Shown here: in pieces, positions 25,565 through 38,268 of the stretch
How positions within the stretch are numbered: the first letter of the stretch is position 1
Layout of the letters: each line of letters opens with the position of its first letter
Assembly: GCA_017936265.1 (NCBI GenBank)
Contig: JAGBFX010000061.1
Span: forward strand, 1-63,734
Direction: 5' to 3'
Source: Bacteroidaceae bacterium
Lineage (GTDB): Bacteria; Bacteroidota; Bacteroidia; Bacteroidales; Bacteroidaceae
Length of the DNA: 63,734 nt
Translations under genes and position numbers: made by a program
Notes under the pieces: model-generated
Told to the model about the DNA's origin: nothing
The model's input: only the letters and a program-made list of their open reading frames with translations
Database searches by the model: none

Positions 25565-28246
25565 ATGACGTCTATGGACAACAACGGATTTGAAGAGAAT
25601 ATCGATGAGATGAACGGCCCGGAGGAGAACCTGACCGGGAACGATGACGCCACCACAGGGGAGCACAGCAGCTACCACCCCGACGGCAACGGCGACCCCA
25701 TCACGCACAAGCTGACAGGCATGTACCAGAACTGGTTTCTGGACTATGCCTCATATGTGATTCTGGAGCGTGCGGTGCCACACTTGTACGATGGCCTTAA
25801 ACCTGTTCAGCGCCGCATCCTGCATGCCATGCGCGAGCTTGATGACGGACGCTACAACAAAGTGGCGAACGTGGTGGGTCACACAATGCAGTACCACCCG
25901 CACGGCGACGCATCAATTGCCGGCGCACTGGTGCAGATGGGTCAGAAGGATTTCCTCATCGACTGCCAGGGCAACTGGGGTAACATACTCACAGGCGACT
26001 CGGCTGCCGCACCGCGATACATCGAGGCACGTCTGTCGCACTTTGCCCATGACGTAGTATTCAACCCCAAGACCACGGAGTGGAAGCTCTCATATGACGG
26101 CCGCAACAAAGAGCCTATAACCCTGCCTGTAAAGTTCCCGCTACTGCTGGTGCATGGCGTCGAGGGTATCGCAGTGGGTCTCTCTTCAAAGATTCTGCCA
26201 CATAATTTCAACGAGGTGTGCGATGCAGCCATCGCCTACCTGCGCAAGGAACCGTTCCAGCTGCTACCCGACTTTCAGACAGGCGGCAGCATTGACGTGT
26301 CGCGCTACCATGACGGCGACCGTACCGGCCGTGTGCGCATCAGAGCAAAGATCACAAAGTCTGAGGACAACAAGACCCTGACCATCAACGAGATTCCGTT
26401 CGGCAAGACAACGCCGCTCATCATCGAATCGATACTGAAGGCTGCCGACAACGGCAAAATCAAGATACGCAAGGTCGATGACAACACATCGGACAAGGTG
26501 GAGATTCTTGTACATCTGGCACCGGGAGTGTCAAGCGACAAGACCATTGACGCCCTTTATGCATTCACTGACTGCGAGATAAGCATTACCCCATGCTGCT
26601 GTGTAATCGACAACCACACACCGGTGTTCCTTACTGTAAGCGAGTTGTTGCGCCGCTCGGTAGAGAGTACCAAGGAGCTGCTGCGCCTCGAGTTGCAGAT
26701 ACGCAAGGGTGAACTTCTCGAGCAGCTGCACTTCGCATCGTTGGAGAGCATCTTCATCGAGGAGCGCATATACAAGGACAAGGAGTTCGAGCAGGCACCC
26801 GACATGGACACTGCACTGGCACACATTGATCGTCGTCTTGAGCCTTACAAGCCCGATTTCATCCGCGAGATTACACGCGATGACCTGCTACGCCTGATGG
26901 AGATAAAGATGGCACGTATCCTGCGATTCAACAAGGAGAAGGCCGAAGAACTTATTGCCCGCCTCAAGAACGAGATTGCTGACATTGACAAGCAGCTTTC
27001 ACAGATGACGGCAGTGACAATAAAATGGTTCACGATGCTGAAGGAGAAATACGGCGCACGTTATCCGCGACAGACCGAAATACGCAACTTCGACACCATT
27101 GTGGCCGCAAAGGTAATTGAGGCCAACCAGAAGTTGTACATCAACCGCGCCGAGGGTTTCATCGGTACATCCCTGAAGAAAGATGAGTTCGTGACAAACT
27201 GCTCCGAGATTGATGACATCATAATCTTCTACAAGGACGGCAAGTACAAGATTGTCAAGGTAAGCGAGAAACTGTTCGTGGGCAAGAACGTCATCCACGT
27301 CGATGTATTCAAGAAAAACGACAAACGCACCATATACAACGTGGTTTACCGTGACGGGAAGAACGGCATACACTATATAAAGCGTTTTGCCGCAACAGGC
27401 ATGACACGCGACCGCGAGTACGACCTGACACAGGGCACACCGGGCTCAAAGGTCGCATACTTCACAGCCAATCCCAACGGAGAGGCCGAGATAATCAAGG
27501 TATTGCTCAAGCCCAACCCGCGCCTGAGGAACTCGATAATAGAGAAAGACTTCAGCAACATCGCCATCAAGGGTCGCCAGTCAATGGGCAACATACTCAC
27601 AAAGAACGAGGTACTGCGCATAACGCTCAAGAAGCACGGCAGTTCTACGCTCGGCGGACGCAAGGTTTGGTTCGACCGTGACATACTGCGCATAAACTTC
27701 GACAACCATGGAGAGTACCTGGGCGAATTCGGCAACGATGACAAGATATTGGCAATACGCAAGAACGGAGAGTTCTACGTTACCCCGATAGACCTCAACA
27801 ACCACTACGAGGATGACCTCATGGTAATAGAGAAGTTCGACCCAGCGAAGGTGTGGAGTGCCGCCCTCTACGACGCCAGCCAGCAGGGATACCCCTACAT
27901 CAAGCGCTTTACCCTTGAGCAGAGTCCTCGCCGTCAGAACTGCTTCGGCGACAACAAGGACAACGAGCTCATTTGGTTCTCCGAGACACCGTTCCCGCGC
28001 ATACAGGTAATGTTCGGCGGCAACGACAACTTCCGCGAGCCACTGGTAATTGAGGTCGATGAGTTCATTGGAGTGAAGAGCTACAAGGCACGCGGCAAGC
28101 GTCTGACCACATATGAGATAGATGAGATTATCGAACTTGAGCCCACAAAGTTCCCCCCGCCACCCGAGGTTGTCGAGGAGCCCGAGAACGAAGAGCCCGA
28201 CAACGACAACCCCGAACAGCTGACGCTATTCGGTAAGGATGCATAA
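25565..28246 (+). CDS. Type IIA topoisomerase subunit A (ParC/GyrA family)
   Basis: Breaks and rejoins DNA to remove supercoils or links between daughter chromosomes. After an acidic N-terminal tail (about 50 residues) comes the GyrA/ParC core (ASYVILERAVPHLYDGLKPVQRRILHAM), with the QYHPHGDASIAGALVQM block and the catalytic Tyr152 in AAPRYIEARLS. A long coiled-coil arm and a C-terminal beta-pinwheel-type region follow. The pinwheel lacks an obvious QRRGGKG GyrA-box, which favours a topoisomerase IV ParC-like role, although annotation could read GyrA. Length is 893 residues from the ATG at 25565; upstream frame is promoter. No B subunit lies nearby. The protein ends in an acidic tail. Confidence 0.88.
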   Translation: MTSMDNNGFEENIDEMNGPEENLTGNDDATTGEHSSYHPDGNGDPITHKLTGMYQNWFLDYASYVILERAVPHLYDGLKPVQRRILHAMRELDDGRYNKVANVVGHTMQYHPHGDASIAGALVQMGQKDFLIDCQGNWGNILTGDSAAAPRYIEARLSHFAHDVVFNPKTTEWKLSYDGRNKEPITLPVKFPLLLVHGVEGIAVGLSSKILPHNFNEVCDAAIAYLRKEPFQLLPDFQTGGSIDVSRYHDGDRTGRVRIRAKITKSEDNKTLTINEIPFGKTTPLIIESILKAADNGKIKIRKVDDNTSDKVEILVHLAPGVSSDKTIDALYAFTDCEISITPCCCVIDNHTPVFLTVSELLRRSVESTKELLRLELQIRKGELLEQLHFASLESIFIEERIYKDKEFEQAPDMDTALAHIDRRLEPYKPDFIREITRDDLLRLMEIKMARILRFNKEKAEELIARLKNEIADIDKQLSQMTAVTIKWFTMLKEKYGARYPRQTEIRNFDTIVAAKVIEANQKLYINRAEGFIGTSLKKDEFVTNCSEIDDIIIFYKDGKYKIVKVSEKLFVGKNVIHVDVFKKNDKRTIYNVVYRDGKNGIHYIKRFAATGMTRDREYDLTQGTPGSKVAYFTANPNGEAEIIKVLLKPNPRLRNSIIEKDFSNIAIKGRQSMGNILTKNEVLRITLKKHGSSTLGGRKVWFDRDILRINFDNHGEYLGEFGNDDKILAIRKNGEFYVTPIDLNNHYEDDLMVIEKFDPAKVWSAALYDASQQGYPYIKRFTLEQSPRRQNCFGDNKDNELIWFSETPFPRIQVMFGGNDNFREPLVIEVDEFIGVKSYKARGKRLTTYEIDEIIELEPTKFPPPPEVVEEPENEEPDNDNPEQLTLFGKDA

Positions 28247-28280
28247 TTACCGCGGACCTTATTATTCGATTACCATGTAA

Positions 28281-29141
28281 ATGAGAACCATAAGAATCAT
28301 AATTGCAGCCCTTGCACTGCTGGTAATGCCGGCAGCGTCAAGGGCGCAGCATTTTGTTGCCGACAGCATCATCCCCGAGAGGATTGTAGTCAAGAGTACC
28401 ACCTTCGGGCTCTCGGGCATCAATGCCCTTGACACATACCTCAGCGGGTACGACTACACCGGCGGCGGACTTTACATGCAGCATGAGAACTTCCGCGACG
28501 CACGCACCGGGAAGTACAGATGGAAATTCCAGACAATGTTCAACGGCACAGTGGGTTACACCACACTCGGCAACACAGGAGAGATTGTAGCCATGGGCTC
28601 ATACTCCTGGGGCGGATACCACACGTTTGCCGTCGGCAACAGCCTGAAGCTGCTGGCAGGAGCACAGCTCCAGTTCGAAGGCGGTACGCTCTATGTCCCG
28701 AACAACGGCAACAATCCAGTGGCTGTAAAACTGCGTACCGCATTGGCAGCATCGGGCATGGCCATATACCATTTCCAACTGTTCAGAAATGAGTTGACGG
28801 CACGTCTTCAGCTCGACGTGCCACTCGCAGGAGTGATGTTCGCGCCCGAGTTCGGACAGAGCTACTACGAGATATTCGGCCTTGGACATGCCGGCGGTGT
28901 CGTAGCATTCACCCACCCGTTCAACTCTCCTTCGTGGCGGCAGATGCTTACGCTTGACATACCGCTGCGCTGGCGACACCACAGCAGCACACTACGCATT
29001 GCATACACAGGCGACATATACCAGAGCGACATAAACGGCATACGTTGCCACATATACCGCCATGCTCTCTCGCTTGGCTTTGTAAAGACAATATTCAAGA
29101 TAAAGCAGGAGAACAGCATCAAGGCATACTCACCATACTGA
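28281..29141 (+). CDS. Probable outer-membrane beta-barrel protein (DUF3316-like)
   Basis: A 286-residue exported protein. A signal peptide (MRTIRIIIAALALLVMPAASRA) is followed by a beta-rich region of alternating polar and aromatic residues, with repeated Gly-Tyr segments (SGYDYTGGGLYMQHENF; MGSYSWGGYHTFAVG), that ends in an aromatic-rich C-terminus. This looks like an outer-membrane barrel, similar to what I remember of DUF3316 proteins, but the family call is not certain. It lies 35 bases after the topoisomerase gene and 9 bases ahead of an S41 lipoprotein, a neighbour pair seen in other Bacteroidales. Confidence 0.7.
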   Translation: MRTIRIIIAALALLVMPAASRAQHFVADSIIPERIVVKSTTFGLSGINALDTYLSGYDYTGGGLYMQHENFRDARTGKYRWKFQTMFNGTVGYTTLGNTGEIVAMGSYSWGGYHTFAVGNSLKLLAGAQLQFEGGTLYVPNNGNNPVAVKLRTALAASGMAIYHFQLFRNELTARLQLDVPLAGVMFAPEFGQSYYEIFGLGHAGGVVAFTHPFNSPSWRQMLTLDIPLRWRHHSSTLRIAYTGDIYQSDINGIRCHIYRHALSLGFVKTIFKIKQENSIKAYSPY

Positions 29142-29149
29142 CAACTGAT

Positions 29150-30184
29150 ATGATAAGGAGATTTCTGTTATATATGACCCTGCCGCTCATACTAGCCGGC
29201 TGCATTGAGGAGGATGAGTTCACCAACACACCGCGCGGCAATTTCGAGGCGCTGTGGAGCATCATGGATGAACATTACTGTTTTTTCCCTGAAGCCGAGG
29301 AGGAGTTCGGCCTCGACTGGAACGCAGTGTATGAGAAATACAGGCCCATTGTCAATGAGACAGAGAGCGAGGCACAGCTGTTTGACGTTCTCGGAGATAT
29401 GATTGCCGAGCTGCGTGACGGGCATGTGAACCTATCATCAATATACGGCACAAAATTCTACTGGGACTGGAAGCTCGACTACCCGAAGAACTTCAGCGAC
29501 TCCATCCAGCGCAACTACCTGGGGCACGACTTCAGGATTACCAACGGGATAAAGTACACGGCCATGCCCGACAGCATCGGGTACGTTTATGTGGAGAGCT
29601 TCGCAAGCGGGTTCGGCGCAGACAACCTCTCGGTAATGCTCATGAACCTGAAGCACACCAAAGGAATTGTGCTCGACATACGCGACAACGGAGGCGGCAT
29701 GCTCACGGCCGCCGAGAGACTGGCGTCGCACTTCACTAAGGAGAAGATACACTGCGGATACATACAGCACAAGACAGGCAAAGGGCACTACGACCTGTCG
29801 CAACCCGAAAGGCTGTACCTTGAAGCATCAAAAGGCGCCATATGGCTCCGCCCAGTGGTTGTACTCACCAACAGGGGCGTATACAGCGCAGCCAATTACT
29901 TCGTTATGATGATGCGCGAGCTGCCACACGTGGCAATCATGGGCGACAGGACAGGCGGCGGCAGCGGCATGCCTCTAAACAGCACACTGCCGAACGGATG
30001 GAGCGTCAGATTCTCGGCATGCCCCATACTCGATGCGCAAGGCAACCACACCGAGTTCGGCATTGAGCCGGACGTGAAGGTAGACATCACCAGCGAGGAT
30101 TGGAGCAATGGTCGTGACACGATGATAGAGGAGGCCAAGAAGCTCATTTTCGAGTACTACGACAAAATATCGGGGAAAGAATAG
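29150..30184 (+). CDS. S41 family peptidase lipoprotein
   Basis: A cell-envelope serine protease of the tricorn/retinoid-binding-protein-like S41 group. The N-terminus MIRRFLLYMTLPLILAGC is a lipobox signal; cysteine is residue 18. The S41 core shows AELRDGHVNL, GYVYVESFASGFGADN, the substrate-binding DIRDNGGGM, a Ser-containing elbow RGVYSAANYF, and GDRTGGGSGMPL. A PDZ domain is not obvious. The start at 29150 is chosen because it gives a lipoprotein signal; the longer reading overlaps the preceding gene. It shares an operon with the DUF3316-like barrel (8-base gap). Length is 344. Confidence 0.88.
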   Translation: MIRRFLLYMTLPLILAGCIEEDEFTNTPRGNFEALWSIMDEHYCFFPEAEEEFGLDWNAVYEKYRPIVNETESEAQLFDVLGDMIAELRDGHVNLSSIYGTKFYWDWKLDYPKNFSDSIQRNYLGHDFRITNGIKYTAMPDSIGYVYVESFASGFGADNLSVMLMNLKHTKGIVLDIRDNGGGMLTAAERLASHFTKEKIHCGYIQHKTGKGHYDLSQPERLYLEASKGAIWLRPVVVLTNRGVYSAANYFVMMMRELPHVAIMGDRTGGGSGMPLNSTLPNGWSVRFSACPILDAQGNHTEFGIEPDVKVDITSEDWSNGRDTMIEEAKKLIFEYYDKISGKE

Positions 30185-30205
30185 CTGTAATTAAGAAAAA
30201 AGTGC

Positions 30206-30213
30206 TATCTTCG
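30206..30213 (+). promoter_or_regulatory. Likely -7 element of tRNA-Leu
   Basis: TATCTTCG lies 33 nt before the tRNA 5' end. No good -33 box is seen. Confidence 0.4.
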
Positions 30214-30246
30214 CGGCATACTTGCAAAGGCAAGCTAAGTTTTATC

Positions 30247-30328
30247 GCGCGTGTGGCGAAATTGGTAGACGCGCCAGACTTAGGATCTGGTGTTTTGCGA
30301 CGTGTAGGTTCGAGTCCTATCACGCGCA
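30247..30328 (+). tRNA. tRNA-Leu (anticodon TAG)
   Basis: A class II tRNA with a 7-bp acceptor stem GCGCGTG/CACGCGC, D-arm GCGAAATTGGTAGACGC, anticodon stem CCAGA/TCTGG around CTTAGGA (anticodon TAG), a short variable arm, and a T-arm with GGTTCGAGTCC. Discriminator is A; no CCA is encoded. It reads CUA/CUG-family codons. A terminator follows at 30338-30366. Confidence 0.95.
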
Positions 30329-30337
30329 CGATGAGAC

Positions 30338-30366
30338 AAAAGAGCAGATTTTTCTGCTCTTTTTTT
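30338..30366 (+). terminator. tRNA-Leu terminator
   Basis: AAAAGAGCAG (30338-30347) pairs with CTGCTCTTTT (30354-30363), loop ATTTTT, followed by further T residues. Confidence 0.85.
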
Positions 30367-30370
30367 ATGC

Positions 30371-30599
30371 AGACTCCTCCGCTTTTTAAAGAGGACAAAG
30401 TTGCGAGTAAGTGAGTGTAATGCGAACTTGTTTGTAATTACACAACGAGCAGGAGCAAATTCGCCAAAGGCAAATACCCGAAGGGGGAGGGAGTTCTTGT
30501 GGCGTAGCGACAGGCCGCGATAAGGCGGCCTCAAAGATTCGATCTTTTCCTATAGATGCGTTGCAGTCACGGGCGGGCTGACCTCGCCCTACGACTTCG
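30371..30599. repeat. Intergenic repeat-like DNA after tRNA-Leu
   Basis: No gene is found. The segment opens with CTCCTCCGCTTTTTAA (30374-30389), which recurs exactly at 39609-39624 after the fucosidase gene. In both places a complementary G-rich arm follows (here GGGGGAGGGAGT near 30483-30494). The middle has many short inverted words (AGTGTAAT/ATTACA), and GGCCGC/GCGGCC occurs near 30513-30532. This is likely a degenerate dispersed element. Confidence 0.55.
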
Positions 30600-31088
30600 T
30601 TAACCGTTGTCCGTCAATCGTTCAATAGTCCCTTCTGTAAGCCTGTACGTTGTCCACTCATCAAGAGCAACGGCTCCCATGGAACGGTAAAACTCTATGC
30701 TGGGGGTGTTCCAGTTGAGGCAGACCCACTCCATTCGGCCGCACTTACGCTCATTGGCAATCCTTACAAGTTCAAGGAACAAGGCCTTACCATACCCCTT
30801 GCCTCGGTATTCGGGATATACATACAGGTCCTCAAGATAGAGGCCGCCACGCCCTACGAAGGTTGAAAAATTATGGAAGAAGAGTGCAAAACCGACCTCC
30901 TTTCCTTCCTCCATTGCGAAAATGACCTCGGCACGCCCTTTATCAAACAACTGTTCTTCGAGGAGTTCAACCGTAGCCTCAACCTCGTTCTCCATCTTTT
31001 CATACTTCGCAATCCCTTTAATGAACTCAAGGACAAGAGCCGCATCTTCACGCTCCGCCTTGCGTATAACAGGCTTTTTTCTTTCCAT
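30600..31088 (-). CDS. GNAT acetyltransferase, SSAT/diamine-type
   Basis: A 162-residue N-acetyltransferase. The acetyl-CoA binding motif VYPEYRGKGYGKALFLELV is present, preceded by GRGGLYLEDLYV and followed by MEWVCLNWNTPSIEFYRSMGA, as in spermidine/spermine acetyltransferases and related diamine or thialysine acetyltransferases. The start used gives MERKKPVIRKAERED; the lead sequence before the RKA strand is short, as in the family. A polyamine-like substrate is possible but not proven. It lies alone, downstream of the large GH2 gene in the same direction, with a hairpin between. Confidence 0.85.
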   Translation of the reverse strand: MERKKPVIRKAEREDAALVLEFIKGIAKYEKMENEVEATVELLEEQLFDKGRAEVIFAMEEGKEVGFALFFHNFSTFVGRGGLYLEDLYVYPEYRGKGYGKALFLELVRIANERKCGRMEWVCLNWNTPSIEFYRSMGAVALDEWTTYRLTEGTIERLTDNG

Positions 31089-31108
31089 ATCTTAATGTCA
31101 AATATCAA

Positions 31109-31147
31109 GGCAGGTCCCATAAACCTGATAGATTTACAGGACCTGCC
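31109..31147 (-). terminator. Terminator of the GH2 gene
   Basis: GGCAGGTCC (31109-31117) pairs with GGACCTGCC (31139-31147) around a 21-nt loop containing further partial pairing. It lies downstream of the leftward GH2 gene; no strong U-run follows. Confidence 0.5.
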
Positions 31148-31168
31148 GATGATTACAAGTTCTTCATA

Positions 31169-35434
<4,266 letters not shown>

Positions 35435-35485
35435 TTATAGTTAGTAGTTTGTTCTTGCACGTAATAAACCAAAGTTAGCCAATTG

Positions 35486-35493
35486 CAAAGATA
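35486..35493 (-). promoter_or_regulatory. Likely -7 element of the GH2 gene
   Basis: The complement reads TATCTTTG, an exact consensus match, 54 nt ahead of the start. A second candidate TAACTTTG (complement of 35470-35477) is closer. The -33 region is weak in both cases. Confidence 0.45.
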
Positions 35494-35550
35494 TTAAAAG
35501 TTATAATTTTACAATAAAATATAAAATACTTAATAGCAGATTTATATTTT

Positions 35551-35581
35551 TTTCAGAACTCGGCAAAATGCCGTATCTTCG
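35551..35581 (+). promoter_or_regulatory. Promoter of the M23 peptidase gene
   Basis: TTTC (35551-35554) and TATCTTCG (35574-35581) are separated by 19 nt; each is one base off consensus. The ATG is 33 nt downstream. Confidence 0.55.
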
Positions 35582-35614
35582 TGCAGACTTATTATTAAAC
35601 AACACAAAAGCACG

Positions 35615-36889
35615 ATGAAAAAAAGCATAATCGCCATAACGACAGCAATAGCACTTCTTGTCCTCGGAGCAGCGCTGCTCCTCATCCGCAACACTGGAGC
35701 AGATAGCACAGACAACCACTCACTGACCGATACAGTTACCGGGGACACTATCCCTGCAAAACCCGATGTAATGAAATACGGGCTGCCGATTGAGGAATTC
35801 ATCGTTACATACGACACCATAAAGCCGAAGGAGACTCTTGCCGAGGTCCTTTTCGGGTTCGGTTTCAGTGCACAGCAGATACATGACCTTACACAATGCC
35901 CAGACAGCATATTCGATGAAAGGAAGATTCGTCCGGGACAGGCATGCGCCATGCTGTGCGACAGAGACAGCACTGCGCGATATTTTATATATGAGACCAG
36001 CCCCAAAAGTTACGTGACCTTTGACATAGCCAATGGCTTGTGTGCCACAAGACACGAGAAGCCCACATCATGGAGAACTGCAGAGGTTGCCGGGCGCGTG
36101 AACTCTTCACTTTGGGTCGCAATGGAGAAGAGCGGCACATCGCCGCAGTTGGCGGTACTCATGTCGCACATCTTCGGCTGGTCAATCGACTTTTTCGGCA
36201 TACAGGAGGGCGATGAGTTCCGCCTTGTATACTCGCGGGAATATGTCGAGGATACACCGCTCAACAACTACCGCATCGATGCGGCATCGTTCTGCGCATC
36301 GGGCAATACCGTATATGCAATACCGTTCACACAGGGCGAGGAGGGAGAACTCTTCTACAACATTGACGGCAACAGCCTCGAAGGAGCGTTCCTGAAGGCT
36401 CCGCTTGACTTCTACCGCATATCATCGAAATTCTCGAACAGCCGTTACCACCCGGTGCTGAAACGCTACCGCGCGCATCATGGAGTGGACTATGCGGCAC
36501 CTACCGGCACTCCTGTATATGCCATAGGAAGCGGTAAGGTCATAAAGAAAGGATATCAGGCCAACGGCGGGGGCAACTACATAAAGATTCGCCACAACAG
36601 CACATATACGACGACCTACATGCACCTGTCAAAGTTTGCCAAGGGGCTGAAAGAGGGGGATTTTGTCAAGCAGAAACAGGTAATCGGATATGTAGGCTCC
36701 ACAGGCCTGTCAACAGGTCCGCATCTTGATTTCCGTGTGCATGAGAACGGCAAGCCCGTCAACCCGCTGACAATAAAATCACAGCCCAAAATGCCGATAA
36801 GCGAGGCGAACAAAGAGGCGTTCACAGCAGTAAAGGACTCCCTTGTGAAAAGACTTGCCGGTATTCAGTTGACACTTACACAAGAATGA
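35615..36889 (+). CDS. M23 family metallopeptidase (LytM-like)
   Basis: A membrane-anchored periplasmic protein of 424 residues. The N-terminal hydrophobic helix (about 5-25) is followed by a LysM/OapA-like region (about 60-110), a helical-beta linker, and a C-terminal M23 domain (about 265-400). The metal site shows HHGVD (288-292) and GPHLDFRV; thus His370-X-Asp372 replaces the classical HxH, so one zinc ligand would be Asp or the site may be altered. M23 domains cut peptidoglycan cross-bridges or regulate other hydrolases. The gene overlaps the convergent YeiH-type transporter by 14 bases at the 3' end. Confidence 0.88.
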   Translation: MKKSIIAITTAIALLVLGAALLLIRNTGADSTDNHSLTDTVTGDTIPAKPDVMKYGLPIEEFIVTYDTIKPKETLAEVLFGFGFSAQQIHDLTQCPDSIFDERKIRPGQACAMLCDRDSTARYFIYETSPKSYVTFDIANGLCATRHEKPTSWRTAEVAGRVNSSLWVAMEKSGTSPQLAVLMSHIFGWSIDFFGIQEGDEFRLVYSREYVEDTPLNNYRIDAASFCASGNTVYAIPFTQGEEGELFYNIDGNSLEGAFLKAPLDFYRISSKFSNSRYHPVLKRYRAHHGVDYAAPTGTPVYAIGSGKVIKKGYQANGGGNYIKIRHNSTYTTTYMHLSKFAKGLKEGDFVKQKQVIGYVGSTGLSTGPHLDFRVHENGKPVNPLTIKSQPKMPISEANKEAFTAVKDSLVKRLAGIQLTLTQE

Positions 36890-37844
36890 TATAAAGCAGC
36901 GAACCTACACTTATAAGCACCCACAGCAGAATACCCTGAAGCAGAGGTTTGATACCTACCTGCTTGAGGACATCGACCGACAATGATGCGCCAATAAAGA
37001 ACATAGTAAGTGTCAGGCACTTGCGTGCGATACCATTGATAGCCCTGCCTACCTGTGGAACAGAATCGAGCAGATAGGTGTTTACCACCATTGCCACTAT
37101 GAACCACAGGATGAACCAGGGGATTGTGACTTTCCTGCCCTTGCTGCGGAAGAGAAAAGCGGTGAATATCGCCACAGGGATAATCCACAGAGCACGTGTG
37201 AGTTTTATTGTCGTTGCCACTTCAAGCGCAGCCTCGCTGTACGCGGCACCCGCTCCCACCACCGAGCTTGTATCATGTATGGCAATTGCCGCCCAAGTAC
37301 CGAAATCGGCATCACTGAGCCCAAGCGCGCGCCCTATCACGGGGAATATGAAGAGTGCAACTGCATTGAGGATGAAGACAGTACCCAATGCCACCGACAT
37401 CTCGCTGCCTTTTGCATTTATTATCGGCCCCACAGCTGCTATCGCACTGCCGCCACAGATAGCAGTTCCCGTACTGACAAGATAAGAGGTATTGCGGTCA
37501 ACTTTCAACAGCCTGCGCCCCACAACCCAGCCAAGGACAAGGGTCCCGAACACCGAGACAATGGTAAATGCCATGCCCGAGGCTCCCGAAGCGAGAGAAC
37601 TCCCGAGGTTCATTCCAAAACCGAGTCCAACCACAGAATACTGCAGCAACATCTTGGAACACTTTTTATTGAAGTCGGGAAACGGCTGCCCGCACAACAA
37701 CGCGAACAACAATCCCATAAAGAGCAGGAACGGCGGAGTGACCCATGAGCAAACGCCCTCAAGACCAGGTATATATGTTATGAACAACGCCACCGCAAAC
37801 AGCACTAGGTTGGCGATATACAATATTCTCGAATACATCATCAT
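36876..37844 (-). CDS. Putative sulfate exporter family transporter (YeiH/UPF0324)
   Basis: A 322-residue membrane protein with about 10 spans. It carries the UPF0324 signatures TGTAICGGSAIAAVGPI and IAIHDTSSVVGAGAAY, and repeated helical hairpins as in the YeiH family. Transport of sulfonate or sulfate has been suggested for the family; the real substrate is not known. Three ATG codons open the frame (MMMYSR), so the start could be any of them. The 3' end overlaps the M23 peptidase gene by 14 bases, antisense. The DUF4491 gene lies 9 bases upstream in the same direction, so the two are probably co-transcribed. Confidence 0.88.
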   Translation of the reverse strand: MMMYSRILYIANLVLFAVALFITYIPGLEGVCSWVTPPFLLFMGLLFALLCGQPFPDFNKKCSKMLLQYSVVGLGFGMNLGSSLASGASGMAFTIVSVFGTLVLGWVVGRRLLKVDRNTSYLVSTGTAICGGSAIAAVGPIINAKGSEMSVALGTVFILNAVALFIFPVIGRALGLSDADFGTWAAIAIHDTSSVVGAGAAYSEAALEVATTIKLTRALWIIPVAIFTAFLFRSKGRKVTIPWFILWFIVAMVVNTYLLDSVPQVGRAINGIARKCLTLTMFFIGASLSVDVLKQVGIKPLLQGILLWVLISVGSLLYIILV

Positions 37845-37853
37845 TGCAGCATT

Positions 37854-38156
37854 TTATCTGTTTTTTCTCTTCGGATTGGCGGGGAACCATCCTTTCTCGA
37901 CCCTTTTCTTCTGGGCGAAGACCTCGCCAATGCTCCAGAAAGATGAGAATGCCACCACGCCAAGGATTATTGAAAGCGTCAGGTCCACAACCAGCAGCGA
38001 AGCGATGCCTGCGACAATTCCGAGGAGCAGAAAAAGCCACCAGCTCCTGACCCCAATATAATATTCAGCCTTGATGACAAGGGGATGAAAAAGCCCGATT
38101 ACAAGGAAAGTGACAACGCCTATTATTATTCCCGAAAAATTCAATTCCATATTCAT
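37854..38156 (-). CDS. DUF4491 family membrane protein
   Basis: A 100-residue protein with three hydrophobic helices, of unknown role, in the Bacteroidetes-specific DUF4491 family: FSGIIIGVVTFLVIGLFHP, the EYYIGVRSWWLFLLLG block and the C-terminal SFWSIGEVFAQKKRVEKGWF box. I start at 38156 (MNMELNFSG) or 38150; upstream frame lacks family sequence. It lies directly upstream of the YeiH-type transporter and may belong to its operon. No function is claimed. Confidence 0.8.
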   Translation of the reverse strand: MNMELNFSGIIIGVVTFLVIGLFHPLVIKAEYYIGVRSWWLFLLLGIVAGIASLLVVDLTLSIILGVVAFSSFWSIGEVFAQKKRVEKGWFPANPKRKNR

Positions 38157-38208
38157 TCTTTCATTTGCATGCAAAATTAGCACCGAAACAGCCAAACACA
38201 AAAAATAA

Positions 38209-38240
38209 TTTGTACTTTTCGGGAGCTTAACTTATTTTTG
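38209..38240 (+). promoter_or_regulatory. Promoter of the GH29 gene
   Basis: TTTG (38209-38212) and TATTTTTG (38233-38240) are 20 nt apart, an exact consensus match; the ATG is 28 nt downstream. The divergent DUF4491 start lies 53 bases on the other side. Confidence 0.75.
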
Positions 38241-38268
38241 CAATAAACAGAACAAAACCACAATAACC

